From: Trochalopteron elliotii
Lineage: Eukaryota; Chordata; Aves; Passeriformes; Leiothrichidae
Assembly (NCBI GenBank): GCA_024734555.1
Contig: JANPWX010000339.1
Location: 350,451 to 414,450, forward strand
DNA: 64,000 bases
Direction of reading: 5' to 3'
Shown piece by piece: positions 28,201 through 43,200 of this stretch. How positions within the stretch are numbered: position 1 is the stretch's first letter; every line of letters begins with the position of its first letter. The notes under the pieces were generated by a model that was not told where the DNA came from, made no database searches, and saw only the letters and a program-made list of their open reading frames with translations. A program made the translations under genes and the position numbers.

Positions 28201-31200
28201 AGCAAAAAAAGCACAGTATGCTGTTGCTCACATTCCTGCTTTTCCACATAAGCAATCTACACTCAGTACAGTTCTAGCAGGAAATAAAATAACCTCAGGA
28301 CGAACATAAACAGAGGAACAGCTTCATTTCTGTAGGTACCAAGGCATACATGAAGTCTTGGTTTCACAGAACCAACATACTCTAGCATACAGCATATATA
28401 AAAAAGCAATTCTGCAGAGAATTTCATAAAAGCATGCAGATTTCTGGGTGTACCAAATGCAGCAAGCAGTGTCAACAGTTACCCCTCCTCCAAGTAAACC
28501 ATTAAAAGCTGCAAGTAAAATGAAAACAGAAAGACACCAACCCTAAACTAATCACAAATTACTGAGAAAACATTCACATTATACCAATTCTGCCGGATTG
28601 CTTTTCCACCTCATTTTTCTCTCCAAAGTTTGCACGTTGCATGCTAAATGAACCCTCTGTAAATCCACATTTTTCCAGCCGGTTTTGTTGTCAGCTCTCT
28701 GGGATCCTATTGTGCAATTCTCCTCCCCTCTTCCCCAAACACTTCTGCTGCTGATGCAGAGGCTGGCGGCTGCTACAGCATAATGCAGCTTCCAGTAACT
28801 ATGGCAGCAAAAGCTCTGTGGTGAGGCTGAATACCTGCTGCAACAAAATCCTAAGGCTCAAATAGAGAAACTACAGAGAAAAATAATTACTTTTGGTAAA
28901 AGCTGAAATTTGCCAGTTTTCTCAAAGAAAACGTCAGTCAAGTTAGTATCTCCATCTTTTCAACTGCCTAGTGTTCAAGTCCTATTTGTCTTTTACAAAT
29001 TATTTTTCCCGAGGGAAAAAGAGTTAAAAATAAAGCAGAAGAAAAGATGCTGGCAAGACATTTTGTGCCCTTGCTAACCCCACACCGAGAGCAGTCAAGA
29101 GTTAGAGTTACAAGACTATCCACAGTACACATCTACACAACTCCCCCCACCTTCTCCAGCTCTATCCTCCCCCTCTTCCCGTGTCCAATCCGGGGCCCTT
29201 CCCGCAGGGGCTCAGAGCAGCAGCAGGCACCAGGATCTACATCTGCTTCTGCCTAGCACAGGGGCCCAAACCTCTCCCTCCTCTTTCCTAAAGCAAAGGG
29301 AAGAGCAAGGAAGGAGGTACAAAGACCTTGCACAGTCACCTCCTTCAGCCTCCCCAAGGAATGCCTCTCACAGAATTCAAAGCAAAAGTTGGGGAGTGGT
29401 AGGCAGGAGGTGGGAGCCAGAAATCAGTCAAAATGGCCAGCAGAGCCAGAAACCTTTAGAAATAAGAGATCTTTGGAAATGTACAGGCATAGTAATCCCC
29501 TTCATGGAAGTTACCATCATTTAGATTTCTGATTAACTGGTTTGCTTATAGAAAAAGCACACTGTTCTGTTTCATGTGTGGTTTTTTAGCCTTTCTAAGC
29601 AAAACCTCTTTTTCTTTGCCAAAGCCCCCAAAATAACAGTAAGGTAATGACTTATTTAAGGCACCCTTTTAAATACATCTTTAAAACAGATCTCTTTTTG
29701 GCCAAGAGTCACAGGCACAAGACACAGCCACATTCTCCAATAAAGGTCAATGCTGCCTCTTTAAATTCCAGTTCAGCCAACACAGGTTTTCCCTTCACAA
29801 TGTCAGTTATATATAGAATTAGTTCCCCTGCTAATCCACTATACACAATTCTGCTGTAAACTACAGTGTTTCTGTAACTGACACAATGCGTTCCTCCGTG
29901 AAACAGAATATTTGAGGTATCTTTTAAGAGATGCAGAAGTTTTCTTTAACCTTTTTGTTTTTTGTAATTTCGAATGACTATCTTGAAATTCTCAAATGAA
30001 AATTGTTAGTGAGAACTCAGAATATTTTACAGATATTAGTTGGACAAGTTAACTATACCACATTAGGATAATAAATATGTTGGTTATGCTGTATCGAATT
30101 CCCCCACTCCTCCAGTTTAACAGTGTTGGTATTTTCAAGGAAAGGGAGTTTAAGCATGTTCCAAGCAGCTAAATAATTCAGTGTACTATACCACTGAACT
30201 CTAATGGAAAAGACTCCTGTGGGGTTTTTTTTTGAAACCGGCATGACAATAAAATCAGAGCTTTTATTTAGATGCAGTATGGTATTAAGGCAATGGCAGG
30301 AGAAAGACCCTTATTATCTACTTATTTGTGCTGATGCTGTAATATGATGACTGATGCCATTCACAGGCCTTCTGTGTGTTTTCTGACTGACAGCAAACAT
30401 GAGAAATTTGCAGTGCTGGGGCTCTGATGAGTAGGGTGTATGAGCAAGCAACCAAGTAGGAGTATAATGACTCACAATGCCTAAAGTTTTAATATTTGTG
30501 TGCAGTGGTAGAAAACAGGTTTCTTGTCTCATTCCTCAAAATATTTTAAAGTACAAATAAAGGTTGAACTGGTAATTCAACCCATAAAAGGCAAATGATA
30601 AAAATGCCATCATACTGACAGCATGGAAGATAAGACTCATATAATACAGTAATAATCATTACTGTAATACATACATTGATATGATCTGAAATAAAAAATC
30701 CAGAAGAAAGCAAACTACCATCAGTTCATGATGAAAAAGGTACTTAAACCCATGGAAACTCAAAAATTTCTGAATTATTTCTGTTTGAGCTGGTGTGCTT
30801 CTTTGCATGAATGAACCACATTCATTAGGAATTAATTTTTTTTTTATACACTTTTCAGTGAAGCGATTTTATTCTCTCCAGAAGAGAACCCAATTTATCC
30901 AAGCAATTTTCAAAATACTAAGGAGTATTCCCAGTACCTACTATTGGCACAAAATCTAATACATTTAGGGTTCTTACATGTTGGAAATTGGTGGCTACTT
31001 CAGAGTAAGCCTCACTCTAGTTATGACTTTTAAATGCACGCTACACATGCAACAAAAATGGAAACCATTTGCACAAGGTCTCATATGAAGAAAGAATATG
31101 GTTGCCGAGTCTTGCCTGTAACTCAGCTTCATGTACAGATTCTTGCTCCAGCATGATCAAACAGTTTGAATTAAAGCTTAAAGTGTTAGCTTCCATCTCT

Positions 31201-34200
31201 TCTGGAGGAAATCAGTGTAGCACAGGAGAAAGGCAAAGTTAAAGGTGCCAAAAATTTTAGCATGATTTAGACACATTAACATTCTTACCTTGGTTCAAGA
31301 GAACATTTGTTTTCTTCACAGTTTCTACATTTTTGACTGCAGAAATAAAAATAGGGAATCATAAATATTTGGGAAAAAAGGCAAGAGAACTTTACTGAAG
31401 CCTATTGCACACAATTTTATTGTGATTTTCAGTAGAGGAAGATGCAGATTTCTAGCAGCTGGGAGAGCACCAAGAACTTTTAAGTGTGAGCAGGATAGAG
31501 AACAAGACACACATAGAGCTTTGCCTGCTCTTATATTTTCCTCTACGCGTCTCATTCTGACAGAGACAAGACCCTGCATTAGGGTGGACTTTCTACTGGT
31601 GATCAAATAAACACTCCCTGTAGTCCACTTAGTCCAGTATTATGGTTTGCAAAGTGTCTCACACGCACCTTTTAGTACTTGACATTGACTTTTCTTCATG
31701 AGACACCACACATATAATTTTATTCTTATAATATAGACCTCAGGCTAGATGTCTCAACCATAACCCCCTTCATGAGCAAAACTACTTGTCTGTACAGAAA
31801 TACAGGCTCACAGGTTACTGCAAAGCAAGGCTTAGTGGATCAATTCAGTTTACCTATGCCAAATAACTAATCAAAGGGATAAAAGGACCACTGGATTACC
31901 CATGGTGAAAACCAGCTATTATTAGACATAGTTTACAGATCATTCCTGTAAGAGAAGGACATTGATAAAACCCAAACAAATGCAATACCATTACATTTTT
32001 CATTTTTACTGAAGTAAACATCTGAAATCCTCTAGGTAAGTATGAAGGTAACTTTAAGCAATGTAATATGCTTGTAATATCCTGTCCAGGTGATTAAAAA
32101 ATTGCTCAACACAAACAAATCTTCTATCTGAACTTGGTCTGGGAAAAAAAATCAATCAGAAATGTTCTGCAGTTTTGTGAGGTTAAAAAGGGGAAAACTA
32201 AGTGCAAATTTGTGATAAACTTCATAATGATTCTGGACTTCTTCAGGTTTTTCTAGGTTCATCAAAAAACTTGTGACAAGAGCTCCACAACTAGTGTTTT
32301 TAGCAACATAAAGAGCACATTGGTGTGTATGTTTGAAGGTGATTAGACAAACCTTTATTTTTAAAATGATTTTTAATTTTTTCTAAGAAAGAATAGCAAT
32401 AATGTGTAAAATGTTCTTCAGTAAAGAAACAAAATGAAGTAATTTTTTGTATAGGCAGGTATCACTGCAGGAAATGAAAAGCAAATGCAGAGATTAGATA
32501 CCTTAAAGAGAACCTATAAAACCACACTATCCAAGGTGGATAGCAAGCCACTTGATTAGAAGCATGAAGGTTACTTAAACAGAGATAACATTTTATGCTC
32601 ATAAAAATGAGATGAAATACTTTCTCTAGAAAGAAGTAAAAGAATCCCAGTGTGTTGCCACATCAAAAACACTCTAGCAAGAAGCAGAACCATCAGCAGA
32701 TATGAATGAGAAGATGACAGTTTCTTGCCTTTAACAGGTTAATTGAATGTACCAGGCTGAAAGGAATTAAAAAAGAAACCAAGTTACGTTTAATTCTTTA
32801 ATACTCCGGTTTCAATGTTATGAACTGAAACAAAGAATATCATTCATTTTCCTGATATATATTAATCACTGTCTTCATCACACCAATCCTTTCCATTTCA
32901 TAAAGTGTCTGCTATAAAAGGATACACTAAACACTGAGTATGAGCAGCTCTTCAACACTCTGAAGACAATACATGCCTTATTTCAATTAAAAAAAAAACA
33001 AACAAGGAATTACATTGGCTTTCTGAGATTAAGGGATAAATGAGGACTTCAACTAAAGGGAATTTATGAACAAACCTTCTGATTTCCACAACAAATTAGC
33101 AGCAAAAGTCAATTGGTAATAATTACCTTGGCTAAATCATATCTGGAAAAGGCCATCTTGTGCATTGAAGCAATAATATTGGAAAAATTATAGATTAGCT
33201 GTAAAGCGATGTCCAAGTGAACTGAATTAAGGCTGACAGTCTCATCTGAGGCATTTTCTTAACTGAGCATCAATAAATGATTTTGCAGGATTTTTGCTTG
33301 TATATCTTAATGTATTAGTTGGCTAGCCAATGTATTTTCTCTGACATTTTTATTTGACTACTTAAAAATGTGATGAGACTTAATCTATATACAACTTTAT
33401 TTTGTCTGAACCAAGTCCCTTATTTCAGACATTATCCCACAGGACAAATTGTTTGTTCAGTTGCTTTTTTCTTAGTTTTAAACTTACCTGTGGAGAGAAG
33501 AAAGGATATAGTGTGGAGAATTGATGCAACTTCCATCCAAATCGAGCCAGTCCAAAGCTCCACAACTCAGAGTGGGTGGGGTTTCATTAATCTACAGAAA
33601 GCACACAACATAGGACAGAAATTTAAAAAAAATCACAGCAACCCAGGAACTTCCAAGGTATCATTAGTACCGTCATTGTTAACGGTTGTGTGCAAGGCTG
33701 TATACTACCTCCCACATAAGTTTATAATCTCACACTGCTGCTTAGTCTTTCATAGTTAGCAAAATTCCTAAGTATTTGTTACTGAGTACATCTCTTTTTG
33801 CAGCCCTATTTGAATGCACTGCATGCTCCATTAATCAAGAAATTAAGAATGAAAACAAACAGAACTTAAGCCTCTTATCTCAAAGTGAGTACAAAAGGAC
33901 GTAAAAGTGGAAAGTATAAAACATTAATAAATGAAAATCCATTTTAAAAGGTAGACTCTTGCCAATATCAGTTGATAATATCGTTAACTCCTAAATGAGA
34001 AAACTTATATTTTTTTAAGTTAGGTTTTTAGTTATATTTGTCAGTCATTTTAAGAACTACCTCATTTCTTAAACATTATTGAACTAGCCAACCAAATAAT
34101 ATCTTACAGTATTTAGTTCCTTAACATACCAAGAAATATTTTATCTATTTCTGATGTATATAACAATTAACTGCTTTAAAAGTCAACACTTAATTACTTA

Positions 34201-37200
34201 ATCCCATAAGTTTTCCATTTCTTCTAGTATACTTCACTCAAGACAGTGAAATGCCAGAGAAGGAGGAAAACTCAGAAAATGATCAAATGTGGAAAAGTTC
34301 TTGACTGGTCTTTTCACTGCAGCATTCTGCCTTTTTGTTTCAATCCTATTGTAGTCATGACTAGAAATAGGAAACACTAAATTATTCAAGGGATCTGCAT
34401 CATCTTTTGCTAAGCACATCTGAAGGAAATGCTAGTGTCCTACCACTTAAGGTTTAGTGTCATTAGAGACCATTAGATGGAGGAAATGAGGCAAGTGAAT
34501 ATGATGATGAGATGAAATATTATCTTTATCAGGCTGACTTTTAAGAAGAAAAAAAAGAGGAAAAAAGAGAAAAATGTAGGTGAGAAAAACAGTTTTAGAA
34601 CTTACTGATCTTCTTAGTCTTAAGACAGCAGCTTCTGCTGGGTGATTGAATCTAAACTTATGAGATTTGCCAAGGACAATAAGGGCCCCTGTGAAAACAA
34701 AACAGACATTTACAGAGACATAATTAATCAAACTACTATAGAATGTAGGTTATAAAAAAATCTGAACAACAGCTTTCTGTAAATTACAGAACAGAGAACT
34801 ATTTTTAAAATTTGCTCCTATGGAATGGCAGAGTTATCTATCTGTAATGACAGCATCCAAGCAAACTAATCTTGGAGATTGCTGCAGGTTAAACATAACT
34901 GTAAATTCCCCGTTCATATTAAAGGCCAGCATGACTTCATGCCACAACCAACCCACTGCTGAAAACTTGTTTTTACCATATGTTTTTAAGAATCTAGATC
35001 ACTGCAAGTTCCCAGAAGCTGGACTGTTACTTTAAAGAACCTAAAAGCATGGAAGCCCAATCCATTTAATGTGAATTCATTCATCATAGGCTATGACTTA
35101 GTGGCTACCAGCTTTCACTGAAATACACTGTGAAAAAGCTGAAGGTTGTTTCAGCCATATTATATAATTGCCAAAGATCTCTTTCAGTGGCCAGCTGGCT
35201 TGGAGCCAGTCTCCACTACTTTCCACAACAGTGTCTCTGACTACGTCTTCCCTTTTCAGAAACCTACAGGTTACTGTTGCCTAAAGGAGGCAGAATATTG
35301 CCACCAATGTTTTAATTTTACTTCTGTGGGGTTCTTAATTTATTTGTCCCAGCTCTAGCCATGGATCAAGCCTTGTGGAGCTGGCAGCAGACTGAGAGAT
35401 GGCTTTCATAGACCTGCTCAAGTTCCATAAATTCTAGACCTAAACTGCAGTGATAAGGTGACCATAATGCAGCATTCACCCGGAGAAAGAACAAGCCTGA
35501 CCTTGTGAGAGGCGACAGGACCCCGACACTTCACTTCCATTCACGGAGCAGCGTGCGCCCGGCACCGGCCGCAGTGTCACCACCCCACAGTGGTTCTCTA
35601 TCAAACAGTGATTCCTTTCAATCCACTGCCCCTGCAAAACTACAACACAGAGATTCATCTCACCTGCTGAAGGAGTTGGGTTTACCCTCAGAATGGAGTA
35701 CCACGAACTGTTTGACACTCTGCATACTTCATACCCCAGAGAATCACGTCATGTGCAAAACAAGATCTAATACTGCTAGCAAATACTTAATCACAGAAAA
35801 AACTTACTATTAAAGCTCACTACTGAAAATAGCGAGATTGTTTCTTTATTTCTGGTACTGGAAAACTACATATCACTGTCGGATTTGTGAGCTGATGTGC
35901 ATATTCTTCTATTATGTTGAATTTTCTTAATGAATAATGGCACTTATTTTTTATAATTCACTAATCTACTGGCAGAAAATAATCAAACATAACCAAACTT
36001 AGCAGAACTTAACCAAAACTGAGATTCCACAAATTTTCCAGTGTCAGTATAAAGTTTCAATTCTCTATCATAGTATCTAGCTCCTGAGATGGACTGCTAA
36101 AATTAAAAGCAGAAACTAAATTAAATAAGACATATTCTGAATAATTTGGATTTTATGTCTAAAATATTTGAACAAGTAGAGTTGAGAAGTGTTTTCAATA
36201 TCTTGTGATTACTTGTGCCACTAGTTTAGGATAGAACATCTGAGAATTTGGATGTAAGAGGATGATATTTTTAATCTCTAGTGTAGCATTTTTCAAGTGA
36301 GAAGAAAATTCTGAAGAGATCTCAATTAGGTCAAGTCCGCTGACTTTTTGGCCTCTTAAACAAACAAAAAAATCATTTATTTTAGCAAACATTAATAATT
36401 AATCTCTTCTACTTACCTTCTTGAAGCTGACAAATAGAAACACTACCTAGTTATTACACATGACAAATGTAAACCCCTTTGTTTGACCTGAGCACATGAC
36501 AAAATAAGTTGTAATATCATTCTCTTACCAATGTCTTGATCTTGGTCTGAGTCACTTCTTCCAATTTTGGTTGTTCCTTCCTAAAACAAGAAAAGAACTA
36601 GTTTAAAACTTGGTTACAGAAGAAAGGCCATATATACTACTGAAAAAAGCTTTGGTACATCACTTAAGCAAACACTTAAATTGCCTCTGAATGACCGAAT
36701 TGTTTGAAGTAAATTCTGTGTACTTGTAATATTTCAGCCCACTCTCCACTTTAGCACTGCAATTACTCTTCATCCTGCAGCTCTGTCAGCTTCTACAACT
36801 CCAGCAGATAAAGTAATGCTCAGTGGATGACATTTGGACTGTGCTCATTATTTTGAATATGAACATGCATCCTGATGCTTTGAACTTTCACAGTGAGACT
36901 TGGTGATTGCAGAAATGAGATAATTATTTTAATAAATATCCATGCAGAAAGAAAGAAGCTGAAAAATGGTGATTTGATTAACCAGGCTTTTCAAATTTAA
37001 AAGTAACAGAATTCCTAATTTGTAAGGGCACTTTGTCATAGATTATGAACTCTTCAATCTAACTACTAAAAAAGAACTTTTTTTCTGAAACTTAAATGAC
37101 ATCTATGAAAATTCTTCCTGGTGCTTATGGCATATGGGCAAGTTCCCAAACCTGAAGATGCAGTAACTTCAGAGAAAAGAACTGCCTAGGAACAAAAGTC

Positions 37201-40200
37201 TCCAGAACAAGAAGACTTGAACGGTATTATAGGTCAGCGATGGAAGTAAGACAGTAGTTTTATGGTTGCCTTCAAATACCATTAAAAAAGAGTAATTTAC
37301 ACAATACCATAAGAAAAAAACTTCCAAGAAAAAGGCAATTAATTTACCATTTGTCTATTATTTTCCATTGCCAGTTCTATGCTTCTTCTTAGGAAAACAA
37401 AGCAAGATAATTTCCCAGTTCTAAAGAGACACTGTAATTGGTTATGGTAAAATGATTGGTAAATGCACTCTAAAATTACTTTAGTGGCAAGCCTTCCTGT
37501 TATATTAAAATTAATTATGGGCAGTAAACAATGTGATTTTGTATTCAAATTAGAACAAATGCCATATGCTCTCTGCTCCAAGCATATTGTAAAGCCTAGA
37601 TTTAAAGATCAAGCAAGAACTAGTAATTGGAACCCTGAAGACTGGGAAAACAGAAGCTGTGCACTATTTCAAGGTGCTCCAGTTCAGGGTAACTATGGGT
37701 AAACGACAGTGGGTTTGTGCCCTGGGCAGGAAGGGAATGGTTATCACGAGGCTCCTCATAGAGCTCAGCTGTCTGAACAAACTAACAGATCCCTCAGGCA
37801 TGAGCCCTAATGAGACTTTGTTTGCTGGAGAGGCTGAAGGCTGGATTGTGCCTCTGCTTTGAAGCAATTACCAAGTTACATCTCAGTTTAATGTTCAGCA
37901 GACTCAGCTGCAAAATATCCACCCGGATTGGCCTCAACTTCTAGAAAACTTACAGTCCCTATGGCCTTTGACTCGTGTCACTCAATCAAGTGAATTAGCA
38001 ACATGTATTTTATACAGAGAGAAGTAAACCAACTCCTAGTTCTCTTTATCAATTATCCTCTTCATTATCAATTATCTTCTTCATTCGCAACAAAATAGTT
38101 ATTGTAATTCCAAACAAACTTTTTCCAAGTTGCTGAACTAACTCTCTGGTAATACAATTTAATCCAGTAAAGTGTATTACAGCAGTATTGACTGAAGAAA
38201 TTCACAACAGTATCCCAGTCAGTGGAGTGATTCTGGCTAAGTTTAAATCCAACTAAAATTTGCAGGTGAGGCCAAGGGTACAGATATGATACAGGCAAAC
38301 CAACTCAACTTGAGAAAATAAAACAAAAATAACCATATCCAAGGACCATGCTGATTTAACTTTTTAAATGCTATTATTGAGCTAGTAACTGTAATATTTA
38401 TACTCTTTCCTAAGTGAATATTGAGTATTCCACCTGAAAAAGGGAAAGATGTTCCTGAAGAAACAACAGCACAACCTGACCTGAGCACACCACAACTCAT
38501 CTTCACATCTGTTGAAGTGTTTTTACATTGTTATCTCTTCTGGCCCTGTCTCCTGACTAGGGGTAGAATTCATAAGGTACATTACAGAACCATAAAGAGT
38601 AAAACTGCTTTGCCCCTTCACTTCTGAAAGTTGGAAGTTCTCCAACTTCCAAAAATGGTTATGAAGTACACCTTTTACTGAAACTATAATCAAATTGCAT
38701 ATTTTTAAGCTATGCAAAAAAGGTCAGTTAAATCACAGGAAAACATACATCTTTTATTAATGAAAGCCAGAAAATTAAGTACAGGCACAGCATCAATTAG
38801 TGCAATTAATACTATGAAATATCAGGGGAGTAAAAGAGTAACACAATATTTATTTTACATGATCTGAAAACTGCTGCTGTGACCTCTCTCTAGAAGCACA
38901 ATGTAAAGAGTTGTTATATGGTGAAGCCCTAGTTTGTAAGGAGCCACTAATGTTTTACCTTCTTGCTGTTCAGATGAAGGTAACAGACACCAGAGACTAA
39001 AAGATGTAAAGCACAAAGAAAAGAAAAGGCAGCATCTAGAAGCAAAGAAAGAAGGGACAAAGATGTTAGTGTGACAGAGTCACAAATGACTTCAGAAGCT
39101 GACCCTCCAAATCAGGTTATGTCATTAAAATGAATATATTTAAATTAGGTGTTGTCAAAATTAGTATGGGAAAGTATTTGTTCTTACCCCAATGGCACAT
39201 AACAGAAAAACATTCAAGTAGTAGCAGTTGCTTTCAATAAATATTTATTGTTAATGCAGGGTTGAGTAGTTGAAGTCGCATGTGGATCAGCACTGGATAT
39301 AAATACTTGGTCCCTAATAATTTACCTGGTAAAATTTCTTTATGTTGACATGACAAAAATTAGTTAAGTTTCTTTTTCAACATGATAGACAAACAGCAGG
39401 ATTTCTGTTTTAACTATTTGTTGTGATTTTTAAGAGGAGTAAAAAATCCTGTGTCCTTAAACCGTCAATTACCACAAAATCTAGATAAAGATTTTTTATT
39501 AGTAGACAGATACATGATTTTCAACCATATTTAACATGTTTTGGCAAAGAGTGCACCTCTGTAGAAGTGCACATCCAACATTCCTTTCACATTAAGCAGC
39601 ATCAATATTTCAGCAATTTCCATTCATTTAAACAACATTAAAAATTTTGAAGTCTGGCCAAGCACTTGCCATATCAAAACCCAGAAAACCTCTAAAACTA
39701 TCTGACCCAGCCATGCACGTCATATGTCATAATGTGCAGTAATATATATACAATGTTATAAAAGTTTCTCAGTGAAAACCTTGCCTTAAATTACCAGCTA
39801 CACAACAAAACAGTGTCTGTGAGGGCAGGATTTCTACGTGATCTTCAAAAATAGCACTGAAGCAAGTAATTAACCTTCACGCTACATACCTGATGTCTAC
39901 ATGGCAGATCTCTCATAGGGTTAAAAGCAACGTATTGAAGTCATTGCCAAAGTGAGCTTTTGTTTCTTAAACCTTACTTTTATCTGTACATATTCAAATA
40001 TCCCAGTCTTAAGTATACAAATGCATAATAAAATTTGGACCAGTGTGTCTGGAATACTTTAAGCAGCATCCTTTATGTTCCCACTTATGGGAATACATAA
40101 CTGTCCTCATGCTTCGTGGACTAATTTAAATATTTTGCTTTGCTTGTAATACAATATCAAATACTTCGTATATGCATTCATAAGAGGTCAAATTATATTA

Positions 40201-43200
40201 ATATATGAATTCTTCTCCTTCTCAGTTTCCAATTATTTTCTGCTTTTTCCCCCCCATTATGTGTTGTGATCTGCAACCTTCATGTTTTGATAACTGTGGT
40301 TGTAATGCCACCCTAACCACCCTCCATTTCCAAAGAAAACAAATATTTTCAAATTAAAGGGTAAAATAAGACAAGTGACCATATCTCACCCTGAGATGGT
40401 ACAGCACCACTCCAGTACTGAGGATATCATCATCCATGGCCATTAGATGAGGTAAATTAGAATCTATTGTTACTCCAGCTTTTTCTTTGTTGATGTCCAC
40501 ACTGTATTCTTCCATGATGGCTTTCCTGTCTGTCCACTTACTTGTCCAGTCTTTGGTCAATTGCTCAATCTTAAAGAATAGGAGAGAGAAATGTTCCACT
40601 TACTAAGCAGGTTAATTTTTCTTTTGGATCATGCTAACCAATTATTTTGCCTGTCTTTGGGCAAAATTTGAAGTCTGCAAAACCTTTCCAGGTTAACAGT
40701 GATCAAACTTTCTCAGTAATTTTGGTAAGTGTACAGAAATTTCATTTGAATAAATTGGAGTTTATGTTAGAAGGGAGAGACTGTGTATAATGAATTGCTG
40801 TGATATATTGAGACAGCTTTCAAACAAGAGGTAGATTGTGCAGGCTTAGTGATGCACAATGGACTGTGTCCCATTAAGGACACAAGAGTGTTGTCACAAG
40901 CTGGTAGAGCACACTCAACATGAATTAAGTTTCCTGCATCTGCAGAGCAAAAAAGAAAGGATTAAGACAAAAGAGTTTTCACTGCAGTTTCACAACTACA
41001 GCAATGCTATCCTCCTGGCCTAGTGGAACAGGAGAGTTACAGCATCAAGTAAATCATACACACCTTCATTTCATTCTGAAGCACCAGCTCAGTCAGATTG
41101 CCATCCCTGTCATCACTCCAAGAGGGACTGGAATTTCTCTGTACAAACAACAGTCACCAGGACACGTTAGTTTTCTTATTCACAGCTGGCAGGCATGTTC
41201 TTTCACTCTCCAGCACTTCAAGGTGATGAAATCAAGAGAAGGAAAGACAGAATACATATGCTGCCTTCTAGCATCTACCCTACATCTCTCTAGCTATTGC
41301 ATGCATTTTTTTTGGTGTAAAGAACTGGTGAAAAAGCAATAACTGAGAGATAGTTCTGTGTAAATAAATCCTGAAATGTAGTTTCTGTCTCTCTCAGCAA
41401 AACATTCTCTCCATGGCTTGGAAAACCGAGGCACTATTATTATTCCAACAGAGAAAAACACCAGGAATGTCAGCTGTATTATGAGGCCTCACAGATGTTC
41501 ACAACTCTTTTGGGGGGAGAGAGCATGCAGGAAGTGTGAAACATCAATTAATCTCTTGAAGCTATCATACCCTTAAAAATAAAATATTTCTCTTTCATGG
41601 TATTTCTGGGCAGTTAAACCATCCAACTCTATGAAAGACAGGCAAGGAAATCCATTCAAATCATTACATGACTACTTATACTTCAGGTTCATCAGTACAG
41701 TGACAGAATGAGGAGAAATGACAGAAAAGCAGTTAACCTTATAATAATTAAAAAATCATCCAGAGAACAGTTTCATTTGTCTCCAGTTACAATAAACATG
41801 GAAAGACAAACAGACGAGATGAAAGTAAGCTACCTAAAGTAACACAAAAGCTCCAGTAGGGAAACGTTGCTACATACCAGTTCAAAGCTCATCAGCATAG
41901 TTTTCAACCTATCAATTTCTTCTCTCAGTTCTCTGATCAGTTTCACATTTGCATCCTGAAACATTGAGACACAGACTGTTGGAAAAACCAGTCTTAAAAA
42001 ACTCTAGCTAAAGAAATCAATGTGGAGATATTCCAACAGACAGGAAGAGAGCAGAATAGGCAATATCACAGCAGTACTCCTTCTCTTTCACTATAAACTT
42101 TTTTTCCTTCTCTCTTCTGCACACAGACCTGCCATAGCATTTGTTCCTGTCATGACTAGATGGATACATCACTGCTTCTAAGGATTTATCTTCAAAATAG
42201 TTACACTACATCAGAAAGATGCTGTTGCTTAATGCCAGTATATAAAATCCGATTAGAGGAGACAAAGTCAGAATGTCATCCAGAATTAAAAGCCCTTACA
42301 GCTGATACATAAAGAATTTCCTGTCTGCTTGGTGTGTAGGCATTTATCTCACTTTCAGAGTAAGCGTTTCTGCACTGGCACTTTCTGGAAAACAGCTTTT
42401 ACAGACATTTCAGACAAACTCGAGTCAAGAATCACCTTTCTCTGGGCTGCCAGGTCAATTTGCAGTGAGGGGAAGAAGACTGAAGGGCTGGGGTCAAGCA
42501 TCTAGCATGGGCTGTGCAAGAGAAAGATAGGTACACAAGTTGGGAGGCTGAGAGGCTGTGTGTGACAAGTGGCTTACCCACGAGTGTTTATGTGACTTTA
42601 ACCTGTCACAGAGCTAAGAACTGCTGCTGGCAAAAGCAAGCACACAATTGCTGCTACTATTGATGTCTGAAAACTACTTACAGGCACTGGTAACTAAAAT
42701 GCAAATTAAATTTGGGAAACCTAGGATTAGAAGGCTTTCCTTCTGCCCAAATCTAACAAAGTATTGTTAGAAGAACAAATAGTGAAGCACAACTCTAGAT
42801 TCTATCCTTTCATCTGCAAAATAAAATCCTGATACACTCATGCCAAATCACAAAAGAATACTACTAAAGCTGTAAAGTCAATTGATTAAATATTGGGAAA
42901 TTGCTTGAATCATGACTTTTTTCGAAACCTAAATTCACTGTATATTCCTTAAATGGATGCACTGTGATTCAGTTTTTAAGTTATACAATCATGTGTAAAG
43001 GAAGCCTCATGCAGAATTCCAGGTCAAGAATGCTCAGTTACAGAGCAGAAATTCTAGAGGTTTATATTTCTAGCATATGTGACTGCAGATCTGGATCAGT
43101 ATGTGCTGCTTGAATTTTGCTGTAAAGACAGACAGAACTATGCACTTCCCCATGAATTATTTTTAATGCTAGTTCTTATGACTGTAGTATCTAAACCCTC

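Larger units (their letters stand above)
36581..40389 (-). other. STARD9: 3.8-kb intron inside the FHA coding region
   Basis: Contains a 19-bp tandem repeat (38048-38085) and a 9-bp stem inverted repeat (38631-38652). No gene or known transposon recognised. Confidence 0.75.

Noticed and set aside
28700..29420. GC-richer intronic patch considered as a promoter or CpG island
   Set aside because: Few CpG dinucleotides and no exon with start codon nearby; looks pyrimidine-rich rather than island-like.
33370..33759. 129-codon plus-strand open frame
   Set aside because: It is antisense to the STARD9 linker exon 33488-33591, which has correct splice sites and homology.
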